DNA of 24,898 bases from DASQPA01 sp963757335 (GCA_963757335.1 CAVWRJ010000019.1:1-24898), one strand, 5' to 3'. Positions 12,379 to 24,249 are shown, numbered from the stretch's first letter. Translations and numbers: made by a program. The notes: generated from the letters alone by a model not told the origin.

Positions 12379-14508
12379 CTAGCGGACCCGATAGAGACCC
12401 CAGTCGGGACCGCCCGCGAGCTTCTCGAAGCGTTTGGGCATCTCGTCCATCCAGCGCTGCTCGATCGACAGAGGACGAAACGACATCACCGCCGTCACCC
12501 CCCGCTCGTCCAGGCGTTCGAGCCAGCGCTGGCGCCGGGCCGAGCGTTCGAGCTCGTATCCTGGTCCCAAGGGGACGATATCGCCGTCGCGGGTCACCGG
12601 CACATAGGTCAGCCGGTTCGCGAGATTCCGCCCGAGGAAGGAGTAGGCGAACCAGTTGTCGGCGTCCTGCTGGGGCCCCGAGGTGATGGCGATCCGCTGC
12701 GGCTCTCCGGGATCGTCGAGGAGCTGGGCGGCATCGGCCCAGTACTTCGGCTGCCAGTGGAGTTGGAGGCTCTCGCGCGCGGTGAGGGAGCGGGTCTCCT
12801 CGCGCCGCACCGCGAGCCGGACGCTACCGGCGATCCAGAAGGCCACCGCGAAGCCGAGCGCCAGGCGCGGCGAGGAACGGACGAGCCGCCGGGCGAGCAG
12901 AAAGCCCGCGCCGAGGACGACGAGAATAACCGTGACATCGCCGAGCTCGACCGCGGCCCACCCGAAACGGGCGAAGGACCAGGCGTAGAACGCCGCAGAG
13001 CCGAGGAGGAGGCCGCGGTAGACCCTCCCCGCGCGCGGCGTCCGAGGGCACCAGAGGAGGCTGACCGGCAGGGCGAGCAGCACGCCGGGAAGCAGGAAGC
13101 GGGAGAGGTTCGCCGACCAGAGCAGGCGAAGGACGGTGACGTCCCGGCTGGCGTAGAAGGCGACCACGGTCAGCACCAGGCCGAGGACGAGCCCCGCCGC
13201 GAGCGGGCGCCGGCGGGCGAGGGTGACGAGGCCGAAAGGGAAGAGGAGGAGCGGCAGGAGGGTGAAGAGGCCGAGCGCCTCGGTCTTCCTGCCGGGGCGG
13301 GCGAAGATCGCCCGGAGCGCGGCCGTCTCGGTATTCCACCGGTAGGGGGTCAGCTCCGGCCGGTCGAGGAACCAGGCGTCGGCCGGATCGCTCACGCCGA
13401 GCTTCACCCCCAGCACCTGGACGGGCAGGGTGACGAGATAGCCGGTCTCCTGGTAGCAGTGCGCCATCCAGGGGACGACGGGAACGAGCGCCAGGAGACC
13501 GCCCAGGGCGAGACCGGTCAGCTGGCGGGCCCGCCGGCGGGACGCCCCCGGCCGGCGGGCGAAGACCTCGCGGAGAGCCACCAGGATGACGAAGCCCCCG
13601 AGGACGAGGGCGGGGGGCACCCCCGGAAGCTTCATCCCCGCCATCAGGCCGCAGCCGGCGAGGGCGAGGCACGCCAGCCGTGGATCGGGCCGGCGGAAGA
13701 AGCGGAGCGCCAGGGCGACGGTCGCGAGGAGAGCCGCGAGGAGCGCCGGCTCGACGTACCCCGTTCCCACGAGGAGCTGTAAGGTAGGGATGAAGAGGCC
13801 GACCCCGGCCGCCGTCGAGGCATAGGGCTCGCGGAGCCCCAGCTCTCGGGCGTAGGCGTAGCCGGCGAGGCCGACCCCGGCCCACTGGACGGCGCTCGCC
13901 AGGCCGGCGAAAAGGTCGCCGTGCATCGGCAGCATCGCCCAGGCGGTGAGCACCTCGGAGCCGGCGAAGAAGTGCCGGTAGTGGCCCCAGGAGCCGGGAG
14001 CCGGATCGAAGGTGTACTGCCCGTTCTGCACCCAGAGGGCGGCGCGCAATCCGTGGTAGGTCAGGGTGTCCCAGGCGAGGGGTGGCACGACCAGGGTGCG
14101 GAGGGCGAGGGGTACGGCGAAGACGGCGAAGAGGACCGTCGAGATCCGCTCCGGCGAGCCGCGGTGAGCCTTGAAGAGCCGCCGCAGGGCGCGGGCGTCC
14201 AGCGCCGCCACGGCGGCGAGCGGGGTCTTTCCCCGCGCCAGGAACCAGCCCGGCGCCAGGAACCAGGCGCCGAGGCCGAGGAGGGTACAGGCGGCGAGCC
14301 CGGCAGGGAGGGTGAAGGCGCCGCAGGGGAGGAGCAGGTGGAAGCCGGCGGTCGCGAGGCCCATCCCGGCGAGCCCCACGGCGCCGAAGCGGAGGGCGAG
14401 GCCGCGCGCTCCGACGACCGCGAACCCGATCCGATAGGCGGCCGCCAGGGTACAGGCGATCATCCAGAGCGCCGCGGCGGCCCGGAGGGCGGTCTCCAGG
14501 GGGCTCAT
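12379..14508 (-). CDS. Polytopic GT-C-like membrane glycosyltransferase (709 aa)
   Basis: The protein has about a dozen membrane segments. After the first helices a periplasmic-type loop contains PPLAWDTLTYHGLRAALWVQNG (around residues 141-162), whose Asp-x-x-x-Tyr-His core fits the first-loop acidic motif of GT-C glycosyltransferases (PMT/ArnT-like), which use polyprenyl-phosphate sugars. A long run of hydrophobic segments follows. The soluble C-terminal domain holds ITSGPQQDADNWFAYSFLGRN, a stretch also typical of large 'glycosyltransferase family 39-like' proteins. The exact donor and acceptor cannot be read from the sequence. It starts 67 bases from carB in the opposite direction. The ribosome-binding site is weak (GGAATGA). 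The long open frame on the other strand is a GC-driven shadow. Confidence 0.72.
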   Translation of the reverse strand: MSPLETALRAAAALWMIACTLAAAYRIGFAVVGARGLALRFGAVGLAGMGLATAGFHLLLPCGAFTLPAGLAACTLLGLGAWFLAPGWFLARGKTPLAAVAALDARALRRLFKAHRGSPERISTVLFAVFAVPLALRTLVVPPLAWDTLTYHGLRAALWVQNGQYTFDPAPGSWGHYRHFFAGSEVLTAWAMLPMHGDLFAGLASAVQWAGVGLAGYAYARELGLREPYASTAAGVGLFIPTLQLLVGTGYVEPALLAALLATVALALRFFRRPDPRLACLALAGCGLMAGMKLPGVPPALVLGGFVILVALREVFARRPGASRRRARQLTGLALGGLLALVPVVPWMAHCYQETGYLVTLPVQVLGVKLGVSDPADAWFLDRPELTPYRWNTETAALRAIFARPGRKTEALGLFTLLPLLLFPFGLVTLARRRPLAAGLVLGLVLTVVAFYASRDVTVLRLLWSANLSRFLLPGVLLALPVSLLWCPRTPRAGRVYRGLLLGSAAFYAWSFARFGWAAVELGDVTVILVVLGAGFLLARRLVRSSPRLALGFAVAFWIAGSVRLAVRREETRSLTARESLQLHWQPKYWADAAQLLDDPGEPQRIAITSGPQQDADNWFAYSFLGRNLANRLTYVPVTRDGDIVPLGPGYELERSARRQRWLERLDERGVTAVMSFRPLSIEQRWMDEMPKRFEKLAGGPDWGLYRVR

Positions 14509-14575
14509 CTAGCGTTTCATTCCGTTTGTTGGCGTCAGCATGCCGGCCTTAAGTGTGCGCTATGCTTCCCCGCCG

Positions 14576-17794
<3,219 letters not shown>

Positions 17795-17803
17795 CGGCTC
17801 ACT

Positions 17804-19093
17804 TCAAGTACCGATCTTCGTGTGGCTCACCGCACAGGCGCTGTCCAGCTGGATGGCGTCGAAGCCGACGCTGTAGCGGCCGAGCGCGCTCAGCACCACC
17901 TCGACCCATGCCTGCGCCGCCGCCGGGTCCTCCGGCGGCACGTTGCCCGCCGGGGTCACGGTCGTGTTGAGGTCGAGGAACAACCAGCCGAACGAGTACG
18001 GCACCGGAAACACGGGCCCCCCCACCTCGACCGACTGCGCCTCCGCCGGGAACGGGATGATGAAGCTGACCGGCGGCCCCGGCGACACCGGGAAGATGTC
18101 GCCCAAGGATCCCGGGTGCTCCTGCTCGTCCCATATAACGATCTGCTCCGTGACCAGCGGGTACCAGGCGGGGGTCGTGCCGCACTTGAAGGCGCCCTGT
18201 TGGACCTTCGAGTCGCGCCAGACGACGAACCTCGTACCGCCGTTGAACCGGCGGCCATTGACGAAGCGGGCCGCGAACCGGGTCGCCAGCGGCTCACGGT
18301 TGTCGACCGCGGTCCAGTTCACGTAGCGGCCGTAGAACGTGTACTGGCCGGGGACCGAGGTCTCCGGGTTGGTGGCGGAGGCCTCGATGTGGACCAACGT
18401 CTCGCCGTCCGCCCGGTTGGCGCCCGGGTCGACGTAGAAGTAGTCGCCCCAGAGCACGTTCTGGTTGGTCGCGTCGCCCGTGCCGCCGGCGGCGAAGTAG
18501 CCGAGGTCGCCGGGGAAGCGCAGGGTGCAGTTGTTGACCGTGTCCACCGTGATGTAGCCGCGGGCGAGGTTGTCGCCGTAGGCTAGGCCGGCGCAGCCGC
18601 CGAGGAGGTTGGAGAACTGGCCGGTCAGAGCGCTTTGCAGGTGGGCGAGGAAGGTCGAGGGCAGCGTGCCGGTCGGCAGCTGGCCCTGGCAGCTCGCGAA
18701 GTTGACGTCCTGCGAGAACTGCCCTTTCGGGCTGATGGTGTTGCTCGGATCCTGTCCGGCCGACGCGGTCTGCGGCAGGGCGCCGCGAACGAGGATATCG
18801 GAGAGGTTGATCGACTGGACGTCATACCCGGTCAGGTAGACGTTGAAGTCGAGGACCGGCACCGACAGGTCCGACCAGAGGACGACGTGGGCGAGCACGG
18901 CGGTAGCCGAGGCGTTGTTGAGCGAGAAGAGGGTGGTCACCCCGTTCGGGTTCGCCAGATCGACCTCGAAGTAGGGGAGCAGGAGGGTGGCGCCCGGTAC
19001 GTCATCGATCGTACAGAGGACCGCCTGGACGGGGGACGCCAGCGCCAGCAGGCAGACAACGGCAAGCAGAAGAAGCGCAGCTACTTTGCTCAA
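17804..19093 (-). CDS. Secreted hypothetical protein (429 aa, TTG start)
   Basis: The N-terminus (MSKVAALLLLAVVCLLALASPVQA) is a clear signal peptide with cleavage after VQA. The mature part opens with VLCTIDDVPGATLLLPYFEVDL and has repeated strand-rich segments, four to eight Cys (for example NFASCQGQ, GGCAGLAYG, NNCTLRF, FKCGTTP, DSACAVS) and several aromatic patches. This suggests a disulfide-stabilised extracellular beta-rich protein. I do not recognise the family. The TTG start at 19093 has AAGGAG close upstream; no ATG is available before the signal peptide. The gene stops 9 bases from carB and is bracketed by a partial carB copy at 19239, so it may have arrived or been duplicated with that segment. 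Confidence 0.68.
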   Translation of the reverse strand: MSKVAALLLLAVVCLLALASPVQAVLCTIDDVPGATLLLPYFEVDLANPNGVTTLFSLNNASATAVLAHVVLWSDLSVPVLDFNVYLTGYDVQSINLSDILVRGALPQTASAGQDPSNTISPKGQFSQDVNFASCQGQLPTGTLPSTFLAHLQSALTGQFSNLLGGCAGLAYGDNLARGYITVDTVNNCTLRFPGDLGYFAAGGTGDATNQNVLWGDYFYVDPGANRADGETLVHIEASATNPETSVPGQYTFYGRYVNWTAVDNREPLATRFAARFVNGRRFNGGTRFVVWRDSKVQQGAFKCGTTPAWYPLVTEQIVIWDEQEHPGSLGDIFPVSPGPPVSFIIPFPAEAQSVEVGGPVFPVPYSFGWLFLDLNTTVTPAGNVPPEDPAAAQAWVEVVLSALGRYSVGFDAIQLDSACAVSHTKIGT

Positions 19094-19136
19094 GCAGGAC
19101 TCCTTTCCGGGTTCGGCTACCCGTCCGCGTTGTCGC

Positions 19137-19155
19137 CCAGAGGCTCAACCTCTGG
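19137..19155 (-). promoter_or_regulatory. Hairpin in the leader of the secreted-protein gene
   Basis: CCAGAGG at 19137-19143 pairs with CCTCTGG at 19149-19155 around CTCAA, about 44 bases upstream of the TTG start on the minus strand. It may affect transcript stability or mark an upstream boundary. TTATAT near 19199 could be a -10 box for this gene. Confidence 0.3.
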
Positions 19156-19238
19156 AGGCAAAGCACCCCCGCGGCGAGATGGTGATGCTGTAAAAGCATA
19201 TAACGATCGGGACGCTCCGCGCAACCGCCCCTCGTAGA

Positions 19239-19414
19239 AGGTGCAGGAGGGGCACCCACGCGTCGTCGACGACACGGCGCTCAAGTACGATATCCCCTGC
19301 ATCACGACGCTCTCCGGAGTCATGTCGATGGCGGAGGGGATCGCGGCCCTGACCCGGGACGGGCTGTCGGTGCGGTCGCTTCAGGAGATCCACGGGACCG
19401 TCGAGGAGGGATAG
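19239..19414 (+). pseudogene. Partial duplicate of the carB 3' end with an internal 81 bp deletion
   Basis: From AAGGTGCAGGAGG onward this stretch repeats the end of carB (17538-17794) at about nine identical bases in ten by eye. It lacks the 81 bases corresponding to 17573-17653, an in-frame loss of 27 codons. The remaining frame is open to TAG at 19412-19414 and ends QEIHGTVEEG instead of QEIHSFVSIR. There is no start codon or upstream carB sequence. The GAGGAGG in its last codons acts as the ribosome-binding site of the following esterase gene, so the 3' end of this remnant may be the original carB-esterase junction. Confidence 0.8.
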
Positions 19415-19416
19415 GC

Positions 19417-20322
19417 GTGCTCAAACCGCGCACCGTTTTGCCGGCGATCGTCTTCGCGTGGCTCCTTCAGACGTTCGGCGCGCCGGCCGGCGCGGTGGCG
19501 AGCGCATCGCCGCCGAGCGCATCGCCGCCGAGCGCATCGCCGCCGAGCGCATCGCCGCCGAGCGCATCGCCGCTGGTGATCGGCGAGACCTTCACGATCA
19601 ATTCGAAGATCCTGGGCGAGACCCGGCGCATCAACGTCTACCTCCCGCCCGCCTACTCCGAATCTTCGAGCGCGCGGCTCCCCGTGCTCTACATGCCCGA
19701 CGGCGGCATTGCGGAGGATTTCCTGCACGTGGCGGGTCTGGTCCAGGTCTCGGCCGGCAACGGGACGATGCGGCCGTTCCTTTTAGTCGGCATCGAGAAC
19801 ACCGAGCGCCGCCGCGATCTCACCGGGCCCACCGAGAACGCGGAAGACAAGAAGATCGCGCCGCGGGTGGGAGGGTCGGAGGCGTTTCGGGCCTTTCTGC
19901 GCCAGGAGCTGATGCCCCAGGTGAAGGCCCGGTACAGAACGACGAACGAAACCGCGATCGTCGGCGAGTCGCTCGCCGGGTTGTTCGTGGTCGAGACGTT
20001 CTTCCTCGAGCCGGAGCTGTTCGATACCTATATCGCGCTCGATCCCAGCCTGTGGTGGAACCGCCAGAAGCTCGTGAACGACGCCGCGAAGCGCCTGGCC
20101 GGACGGCCGAAGCTCGAAAAGACGCTCTATTTCGCCAGCAGTGACGAGCCGGGGATCATCGTGGGCACCGAGCGGCTGGCGGACATCCTCGCCAAGAACG
20201 CGACGCCGAGCCTCCACTGGCAGTACGCGAGAATGCCGGAGGAGAAGCACTCGACGATCTATCACCCGGCCGCGCTCAAGGCGTTTCGCGCCTTGTTCCG
20301 GCCGAGCACGAGCTCCCGATGA
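19417..20322 (+). CDS. Secreted alpha/beta-hydrolase esterase (301 aa, GTG start)
   Basis: The protein belongs to the Fes/D-esterase-like alpha/beta hydrolases (COG2819 type), which cleave esters such as siderophore, feruloyl or acyl groups. A signal peptide (PAIVFAWLLQTFGAPAGAVA) is followed by a pentapeptide tract SASPP repeated five times (about residues 29-52). The catalytic domain then has RRINVYLPPAY, LPVLYMPDGG, the nucleophile S185 in GESLAG, DPSLWWN at 209-215 and a C-terminal His in EKHSTIYH. GTG 19417 has GAGGAGG well placed. The 3' end overlaps the next gene by ATGA. It might be an enterochelin- or carbohydrate-type esterase; the substrate is unknown. Confidence 0.85.
   Translation: MLKPRTVLPAIVFAWLLQTFGAPAGAVASASPPSASPPSASPPSASPPSASPLVIGETFTINSKILGETRRINVYLPPAYSESSSARLPVLYMPDGGIAEDFLHVAGLVQVSAGNGTMRPFLLVGIENTERRRDLTGPTENAEDKKIAPRVGGSEAFRAFLRQELMPQVKARYRTTNETAIVGESLAGLFVVETFFLEPELFDTYIALDPSLWWNRQKLVNDAAKRLAGRPKLEKTLYFASSDEPGIIVGTERLADILAKNATPSLHWQYARMPEEKHSTIYHPAALKAFRALFRPSTSSR
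19500..19574. repeat. Five tandem 15 bp repeats inside the esterase gene
   Basis: Five units of GAGCGCATCGCCGCC (the last ends GCT) encode a Ser-Ala-Ser-Pro-Pro tract just after the signal peptide. The repeat keeps frame when units are gained or lost and probably forms a flexible linker. Confidence 0.9.
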
Positions 20323-20813
20323 GCGATATCCCATTCTTCTGCGAACAGCTCCGCAAGGGGCACTCCGACGATCCCTGGCACGGCCCTGCGGTCGCCGACC
20401 TGCTCGCCGACGTGACCGCCGGGGAAGCCGCGGCGCACCCGGTGCCCGGAGCGCACAGCGTCTGGGAGATCGTCCTCCACCTGATCTCCTGGCAGAACGA
20501 GGTCCGCCGCCGCCTCGGCGGCAAGCCGCCGTCCCTGCCCGAGGAGGGGGACTGGCCCGCGCCCGCCGACCTCTCGGAGACCGCCTGGCGGCGGGACCGG
20601 GAGCGTCTCGCCGCCTCGCTCTCCGACCTGATCGAGGATCTGTCCGGCCGCCCGGAAGAGATCCTGGACGACCCGGGAGGCTCCCTCGACCGCGATCCCG
20701 CCCTGGGCACCGGCGTCACCTTCCGCGGGATGATCAACGGTCTCCTCCAGCACAACGCCTATCACGGTGGGCAGATCGCGCTGCTCCGGAAAGCGCTGCG
20801 CCGACCGCGGTGA
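20319..20813 (+). CDS. DinB-like metal-binding protein (164 aa)
   Basis: The four-helix DinB superfamily fold is indicated by HSVWEIVLHLISWQNEVRRR and LLQHNAYHGGQIALLRKAL. The metal-binding His triad is complete: H54, H145 and H149. Members of this superfamily include thiol-dependent transferases (for example mycothiol or bacillithiol S-transferases) and many proteins of unknown activity. ATG 20319 overlaps the esterase stop (ATGA), so they are translationally coupled. No thiol-specific motif can be read, and the function is not known. Confidence 0.85.
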   Translation: MSDIPFFCEQLRKGHSDDPWHGPAVADLLADVTAGEAAAHPVPGAHSVWEIVLHLISWQNEVRRRLGGKPPSLPEEGDWPAPADLSETAWRRDRERLAASLSDLIEDLSGRPEEILDDPGGSLDRDPALGTGVTFRGMINGLLQHNAYHGGQIALLRKALRRPR

Positions 20814-20881
20814 CGGGCTGCCGGCGGCGAAGCCGGCGGAAGGACGGAAAGGTCTATAATCGCGGATGGGAGAACCAACGG

Positions 20882-21109
20882 ATGAATAACGTCCTCACCG
20901 TCGCGCAGATCGAGGCCCAATTCGCCTCCGAATGGGTTCTAGTCGAAGACCCAGAGACCAACGAGGCGCTCGAAGTGCAGGCTGGGACGGTTCGCTGGCA
21001 CAGCAAGGACCGGGACGAGGTCTATCGGAAAGCGGTGGAGCTTCGGCCCAAACGGTTCGCCATGCTGTACACGGGCAAGATGCCGGTGAATACGGCCGTG
21101 GTTCTGTGA
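20882..21109 (+). CDS. Small protein paired with retropepsin-like protease (75 aa)
   Basis: The protein starts MNNVLTVAQIEAQFASEWVLVEDPETNE and continues to VRWHSKDRDEVYRKAVELRPKRFAMLYTGKMP. It has a small alpha/beta look and no recognised enzymatic motif. GGGAGA lies about 9 bases before the ATG. Its stop overlaps the GTG of the next gene (GTGA). Such short proteins are often found directly upstream of single-domain aspartic protease genes, so the two probably act together; the interaction is inferred from gene order. Confidence 0.75.
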   Translation: MNNVLTVAQIEAQFASEWVLVEDPETNEALEVQAGTVRWHSKDRDEVYRKAVELRPKRFAMLYTGKMPVNTAVVL

Positions 21110-21489
21110 GCTTTCCCTTCGATCCGAATAACGGGCTGGTTATTGTTCGTGCCGAGCTGTGGGGGCCGGCAGGCAGTGCCGTGCTGCGGTTCGCGCTCGA
21201 CACGGGAGCGACGAGCACGATGGCGAACGTCGGAATGCTGGTCGCGCTCGGCTATGACCCTGCGCTGGTCCCGGACCGTCTCCAAGTGACCACAGGCAGA
21301 GGGATCGAGTTCGTGCCTCGCCTCCCGCTGCTCAAGATCATGGCTCTCGGAGAGGAGCGGGCCGGTCTCCCGGTGCTCGCTCATACCCTGCCACCCAGCG
21401 CCGGAGTCGATGGCCTCCTAGGCTTGGATTTCCTCCGTGGCATGCGGCTGACCCTTAATTTTCGGAAAGGTCAAGTTTCACTCCAGTAG
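21106..21489 (+). CDS. Retropepsin-like aspartic protease (127 aa, GTG start)
   Basis: A single-domain clan AA aspartic protease of retroviral type: FALDTGATSTM with the catalytic D32-T-G, a hydrophobic middle (LPLLKIMALGEERA) and the second conserved segment VDGLLGLDFLRGMRLTLNF. Such proteins act as homodimers, each subunit giving one Asp. GTG 21106 overlaps the previous stop; no ATG fits. No signal peptide is visible, so it is probably cytoplasmic. The substrate is unknown; the 75 aa partner is a candidate substrate, inhibitor or adaptor. Confidence 0.82.
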   Translation: MSFPFDPNNGLVIVRAELWGPAGSAVLRFALDTGATSTMANVGMLVALGYDPALVPDRLQVTTGRGIEFVPRLPLLKIMALGEERAGLPVLAHTLPPSAGVDGLLGLDFLRGMRLTLNFRKGQVSLQ

Positions 21490-21644
21490 TCCACGCGCTG
21501 GACGGCGATCACCACGGGTGGCTCCTCGCGTTGGGGCAGAGCCGGCACGACCTTCTGGTCCTCGGCTCAGAGCCAAGCCATAATCGCCTCTCGAATATTC
21601 TCAAGCGCCTCTTTCTCGTCCTCGGTTCGGGCATCACTCCGCAT
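21471..21644 (-). pseudogene. HicB-type antitoxin remnant
   Basis: On the minus strand the frame reads RTEDEKEALENIREAIMAWL, the helix that follows the strand region in HicB antitoxins ('EEA-x-ENI-x-EAI'). It then has TGA at 21569-21567 and continues AEDQKVVPALPQREEPPVVIAVQRVDYW, like the C-terminal part of short HicB proteins. The N-terminal half (K-x-H-V-x-V-x-x-D-E-D-G) and any HicA toxin are absent. Its end overlaps the end of the convergent protease gene. The identification rests on one short helix and the order of the tail. Confidence 0.5.
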
Positions 21645-21664
21645 TGTCCTCAGCCACTTCAGCA

Positions 21665-23480
21665 TCACTCTTGTTGCGCGCTCACGCGCAAGGAATTCCA
21701 GAAAGTATTGAGCACTAGCTTGAGCGTAAACCACCATGCATAGACAGAGAAGATGGACCCGATGTGGTTATCGTCTAGCAGGCCGTGTGCGATTTCGTTA
21801 CGCAAGTTCGGCCCCAGAGGGCCGCAAAAAAGCGCGGGCAGCTCAAATGCAACGTTTGGGCCGAATATCCGTTCTGTCTCAGGTTTATCTATTAGACTGC
21901 TCAACCCTGTCTCGTTCTCGATCCCTTCGGAATCCAAGTTCGTTGTCTTAATACCTCCGGCCTTGAGATGTGTACGAACCATGTTCTCAACCTGTGGCAC
22001 TAGCAAGTGCAGCGCCTCTGCAAACTCAAGCTCATAGCCAAGGAAGAGAGCCTTTCCGAAAAGGCGCTCACGTGCAGCAGGCACGATCGGCGACTGATTG
22101 TATTACAAAGTCAGCCTCCCGCAGGCGGTGCTCCACGAGGATAATCTCGAGAGCAGGCACAATTTCTGCCTGAACGATGAAGTGTACTTCAAGGTCGAAG
22201 CTCTTGATCATCTCTGCCCAAACGTCATCCTCCCCAGGTCCCGTACCTGATCGCCTCGCAATCACCCGGCCATCTCGCGAGATATGTGTGCTGGGGAAAC
22301 GCCACAGAAGGGGATTATCTCTAAGAGCCTTCTCCGCATTCTGCCTTATGTTTGCCACCCTGAACCCAGGATGGATGTTGGCGAGAGCCAAAAGCGCTTC
22401 GATCGCACTTTTTCCTATTACTTGCTCCCGCGCGGCGTGAACAAATCCGCTGATGTCAATCGGAGGTGATTCGATGACCATTAGCTCTTCAGTAGATCGC
22501 TCTCCCGCCGCGTTCATGAGGCAGAACAATTCTGCTAGGCGCTCATCAACTTTGCGCAATTCTCTTTGCTTCCTCGGTATGCTCCTATAAACCTTGATTG
22601 CATTCTCATAAAAGCCTGCGACCATCATGTAACTACCCTGTGGTGGCGATACTTGCGCCTTCGCCTCCTTGGCCCATCCCTCGGCAATCTCTGTAGTCAT
22701 CGTGATAGCTTTTCCCTCATCTCCTACCTGCTTATAACACTTGGCAGCGGCTTCAAAGAACTCACGCGATCGATGCCTGTCCCCTTGTTGGTCGAAGGCC
22801 CGAGCCAATTCCTCCAGCCTAACTGCCGTGGAGGTTTGCCAGTCTTTGCCAATGCCATTTGCAAGTAACAGATTGGCAAGCCACAAGGAGAGAAAACCAT
22901 CAGCCTCACTCGCTGCGTTGAAGGCTCTTATGATCTCGGACTGGATTTTCTGAATTCGATCGCCCGCTGCGGTTCTAAGACTACGAGTCAGAGTGATGGC
23001 ACGTTCCCAACATTCCCGGCCACCTTGTAGCCAAGTATCTAGGCCTATGGGAATTGCACAGTAGGCATCTATTGCTCGCAAAGCATGGATTGGGTTTCTA
23101 GGTTTACTTAGAAGCCAAGCAAGATCCGCCAAGCGTGCCTGAAGCCAATGGTCATCAATCTCTTCGGATATCTCTGCAAGAAGGTCGACATCCGGTTCTC
23201 TGAAATCATCGGGCAAGAGAGTGCGCCTGCCCTCCACTGACTTGATCGGTAGGAAGGGTTCGTTCGCACTAGTTGGCTTGAGCCTCATTGCGCAGGCGTC
23301 GGCTAACAACCAAAGTACCTTCGCCTGAGGTGCATCGGCGGTTGTAACAGCTGCTTCAGAGAGGGCGTCCCACATGCTAGAGTAGCCTTGCCGTTTGGAA
23401 GACTCAATCGCAGCTTTCCAGCCGGAGCGACGGAAATCATCAATGTTCGCGGTTGTGCCCTCTGGATAGCGTTCTTTCAT
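21665..23480 (-). pseudogene. DUF7380/DUF4209-type protein gene with a frameshift
   Basis: The first part (23480 down to 22068) is a 470-residue, mostly helical, tetratricopeptide-like region (for example SREFFEAAAKCYKQVGDEGKA). It leads into FVHAAREQVIGKSAIEALLALA and the FRVANIRQNAEKALRDNPLL region. The second part (from about 22110 to 21665) continues in another frame with QSPIVPAARERLFGKALFLG, ALHLLVPQVENMVR and GIENETGLSSL, then LPALFCGPLGPNLRNEIAHGLL. This is a DUF4209-like domain. Removing one base in GTAATAC near 22112 restores DFVYNQSPIVP, as in intact relatives. The R-N-E-I-A-H segment (R-x4-H) is the pattern of HEPN-type RNases. Base composition is clearly lower in GC than its neighbours, indicating transfer. 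The start at 23480 has AAAGGG upstream. Confidence 0.65.
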
Positions 23481-23652
23481 AGTTCGCCCTTTGCCCTCAC
23501 GGGAACTCTCCGCAACAAGGCGGCACAGCACCCGAAAGGTTCTTCAGAACGGCAGCGGAGTCAGGGTACACATCTTCACTTGCACCCAAAAGCGAGGCCG
23601 GACAGAGCTGCGAACTCCGCCCGACCTCTTGACCACGCAGGAGCCAGAACCC

Positions 23653-24180
23653 ATGCGCAGCCCACGCAATGGTAGCAGTGTCCCCACTTCCCACCTCGAC
23701 AACGCCTTCTCCCCCACCTACCTGGCCCGTCTCCGCGAGCGCGACGACAGCCTGACCGCCGCCGAGGCGGAGCTTGCCGGGCCCTGGAAGATCGAGCCGG
23801 TTCCGGGCCGGCCGGGCGCAGTCGCCATCCTCCGGATCTGGGAGGATCTCGCGATCGGCGATCCGCCGGTCGGCGTCCTCTGGCATCTGGAGACGGCGCA
23901 GCTCCTCTCCGTGCTCCTGCCGACGATCGACCGTGAGCCGCTCTTCCATTTGGAGGAAGAGGCGGCTTCCGAGGGCTTCCCGCTGGTCGCCGTATACGGC
24001 GAGCAGGGACCGCAGATCGCCGGGTGGCTCGATCGGTACGAGCCGCGATGGGCGGAAGGGCTCCACCTGTTGGAGGCGATCGTCCGCTCGCCGTGGGCGC
24101 TCGCCACTCTCCTCGAAGCCGCCGGCCCGGGCGCCGAGGAGCAGGTCGGCCGAATCCGTGCGCGGCGCCAACCGGCGTAA
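23653..24180 (+). CDS. Hypothetical protein (175 aa)
   Basis: The start MRSPRNGSSVPTSHLD at 23653 has GGAG about 9 bases upstream. A compact alpha/beta protein follows with TYLARLRERDDSLTAAEAELAGPWKIEPV, AVAILRIWEDLAIGDPPVGVLW and PLVAVYGEQGPQIAGWLDRYEPRWAEGLH. It is soluble with no signal peptide. No family is recognised. High GC and good codon use argue that it is native to the chromosome. It diverges from the DUF4209-type gene across a 172-base gap and ends right at a strong hairpin. Confidence 0.7.
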   Translation: MRSPRNGSSVPTSHLDNAFSPTYLARLRERDDSLTAAEAELAGPWKIEPVPGRPGAVAILRIWEDLAIGDPPVGVLWHLETAQLLSVLLPTIDREPLFHLEEEAASEGFPLVAVYGEQGPQIAGWLDRYEPRWAEGLHLLEAIVRSPWALATLLEAAGPGAEEQVGRIRARRQPA

Positions 24181-24248
24181 GGCGGTACCGACGCGGGAAG
24201 GGTGCGCGCCGGCAGCTCCCTTCCCCGCGTCTTCACGCGGGTACCGCC
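24181..24248. terminator. Nested inverted repeat, bidirectional terminator candidate
   Basis: Outer arms GGCGGTACC (24181-24189) and GGTACCGCC (24240-24248) pair perfectly over 9 bases. Inner arms ACGCGGGAAGGG (24191-24202) and CCCTTCCCCGCGT (24218-24230) pair with one bulge. The structure begins immediately after the stop of the 175 aa gene and ends 1 base before the convergent DUF4143 remnant, the right place for a shared terminator. No T-run follows. Confidence 0.6.
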
Positions 24249-24249
24249 G

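Noticed and set aside
11983..13782. 599-codon open frame on the plus strand
   Set aside because: It is the complementary shadow of the GT-C-like membrane protein; the product is low-complexity Glu/Arg/Gly-rich and has no motif.
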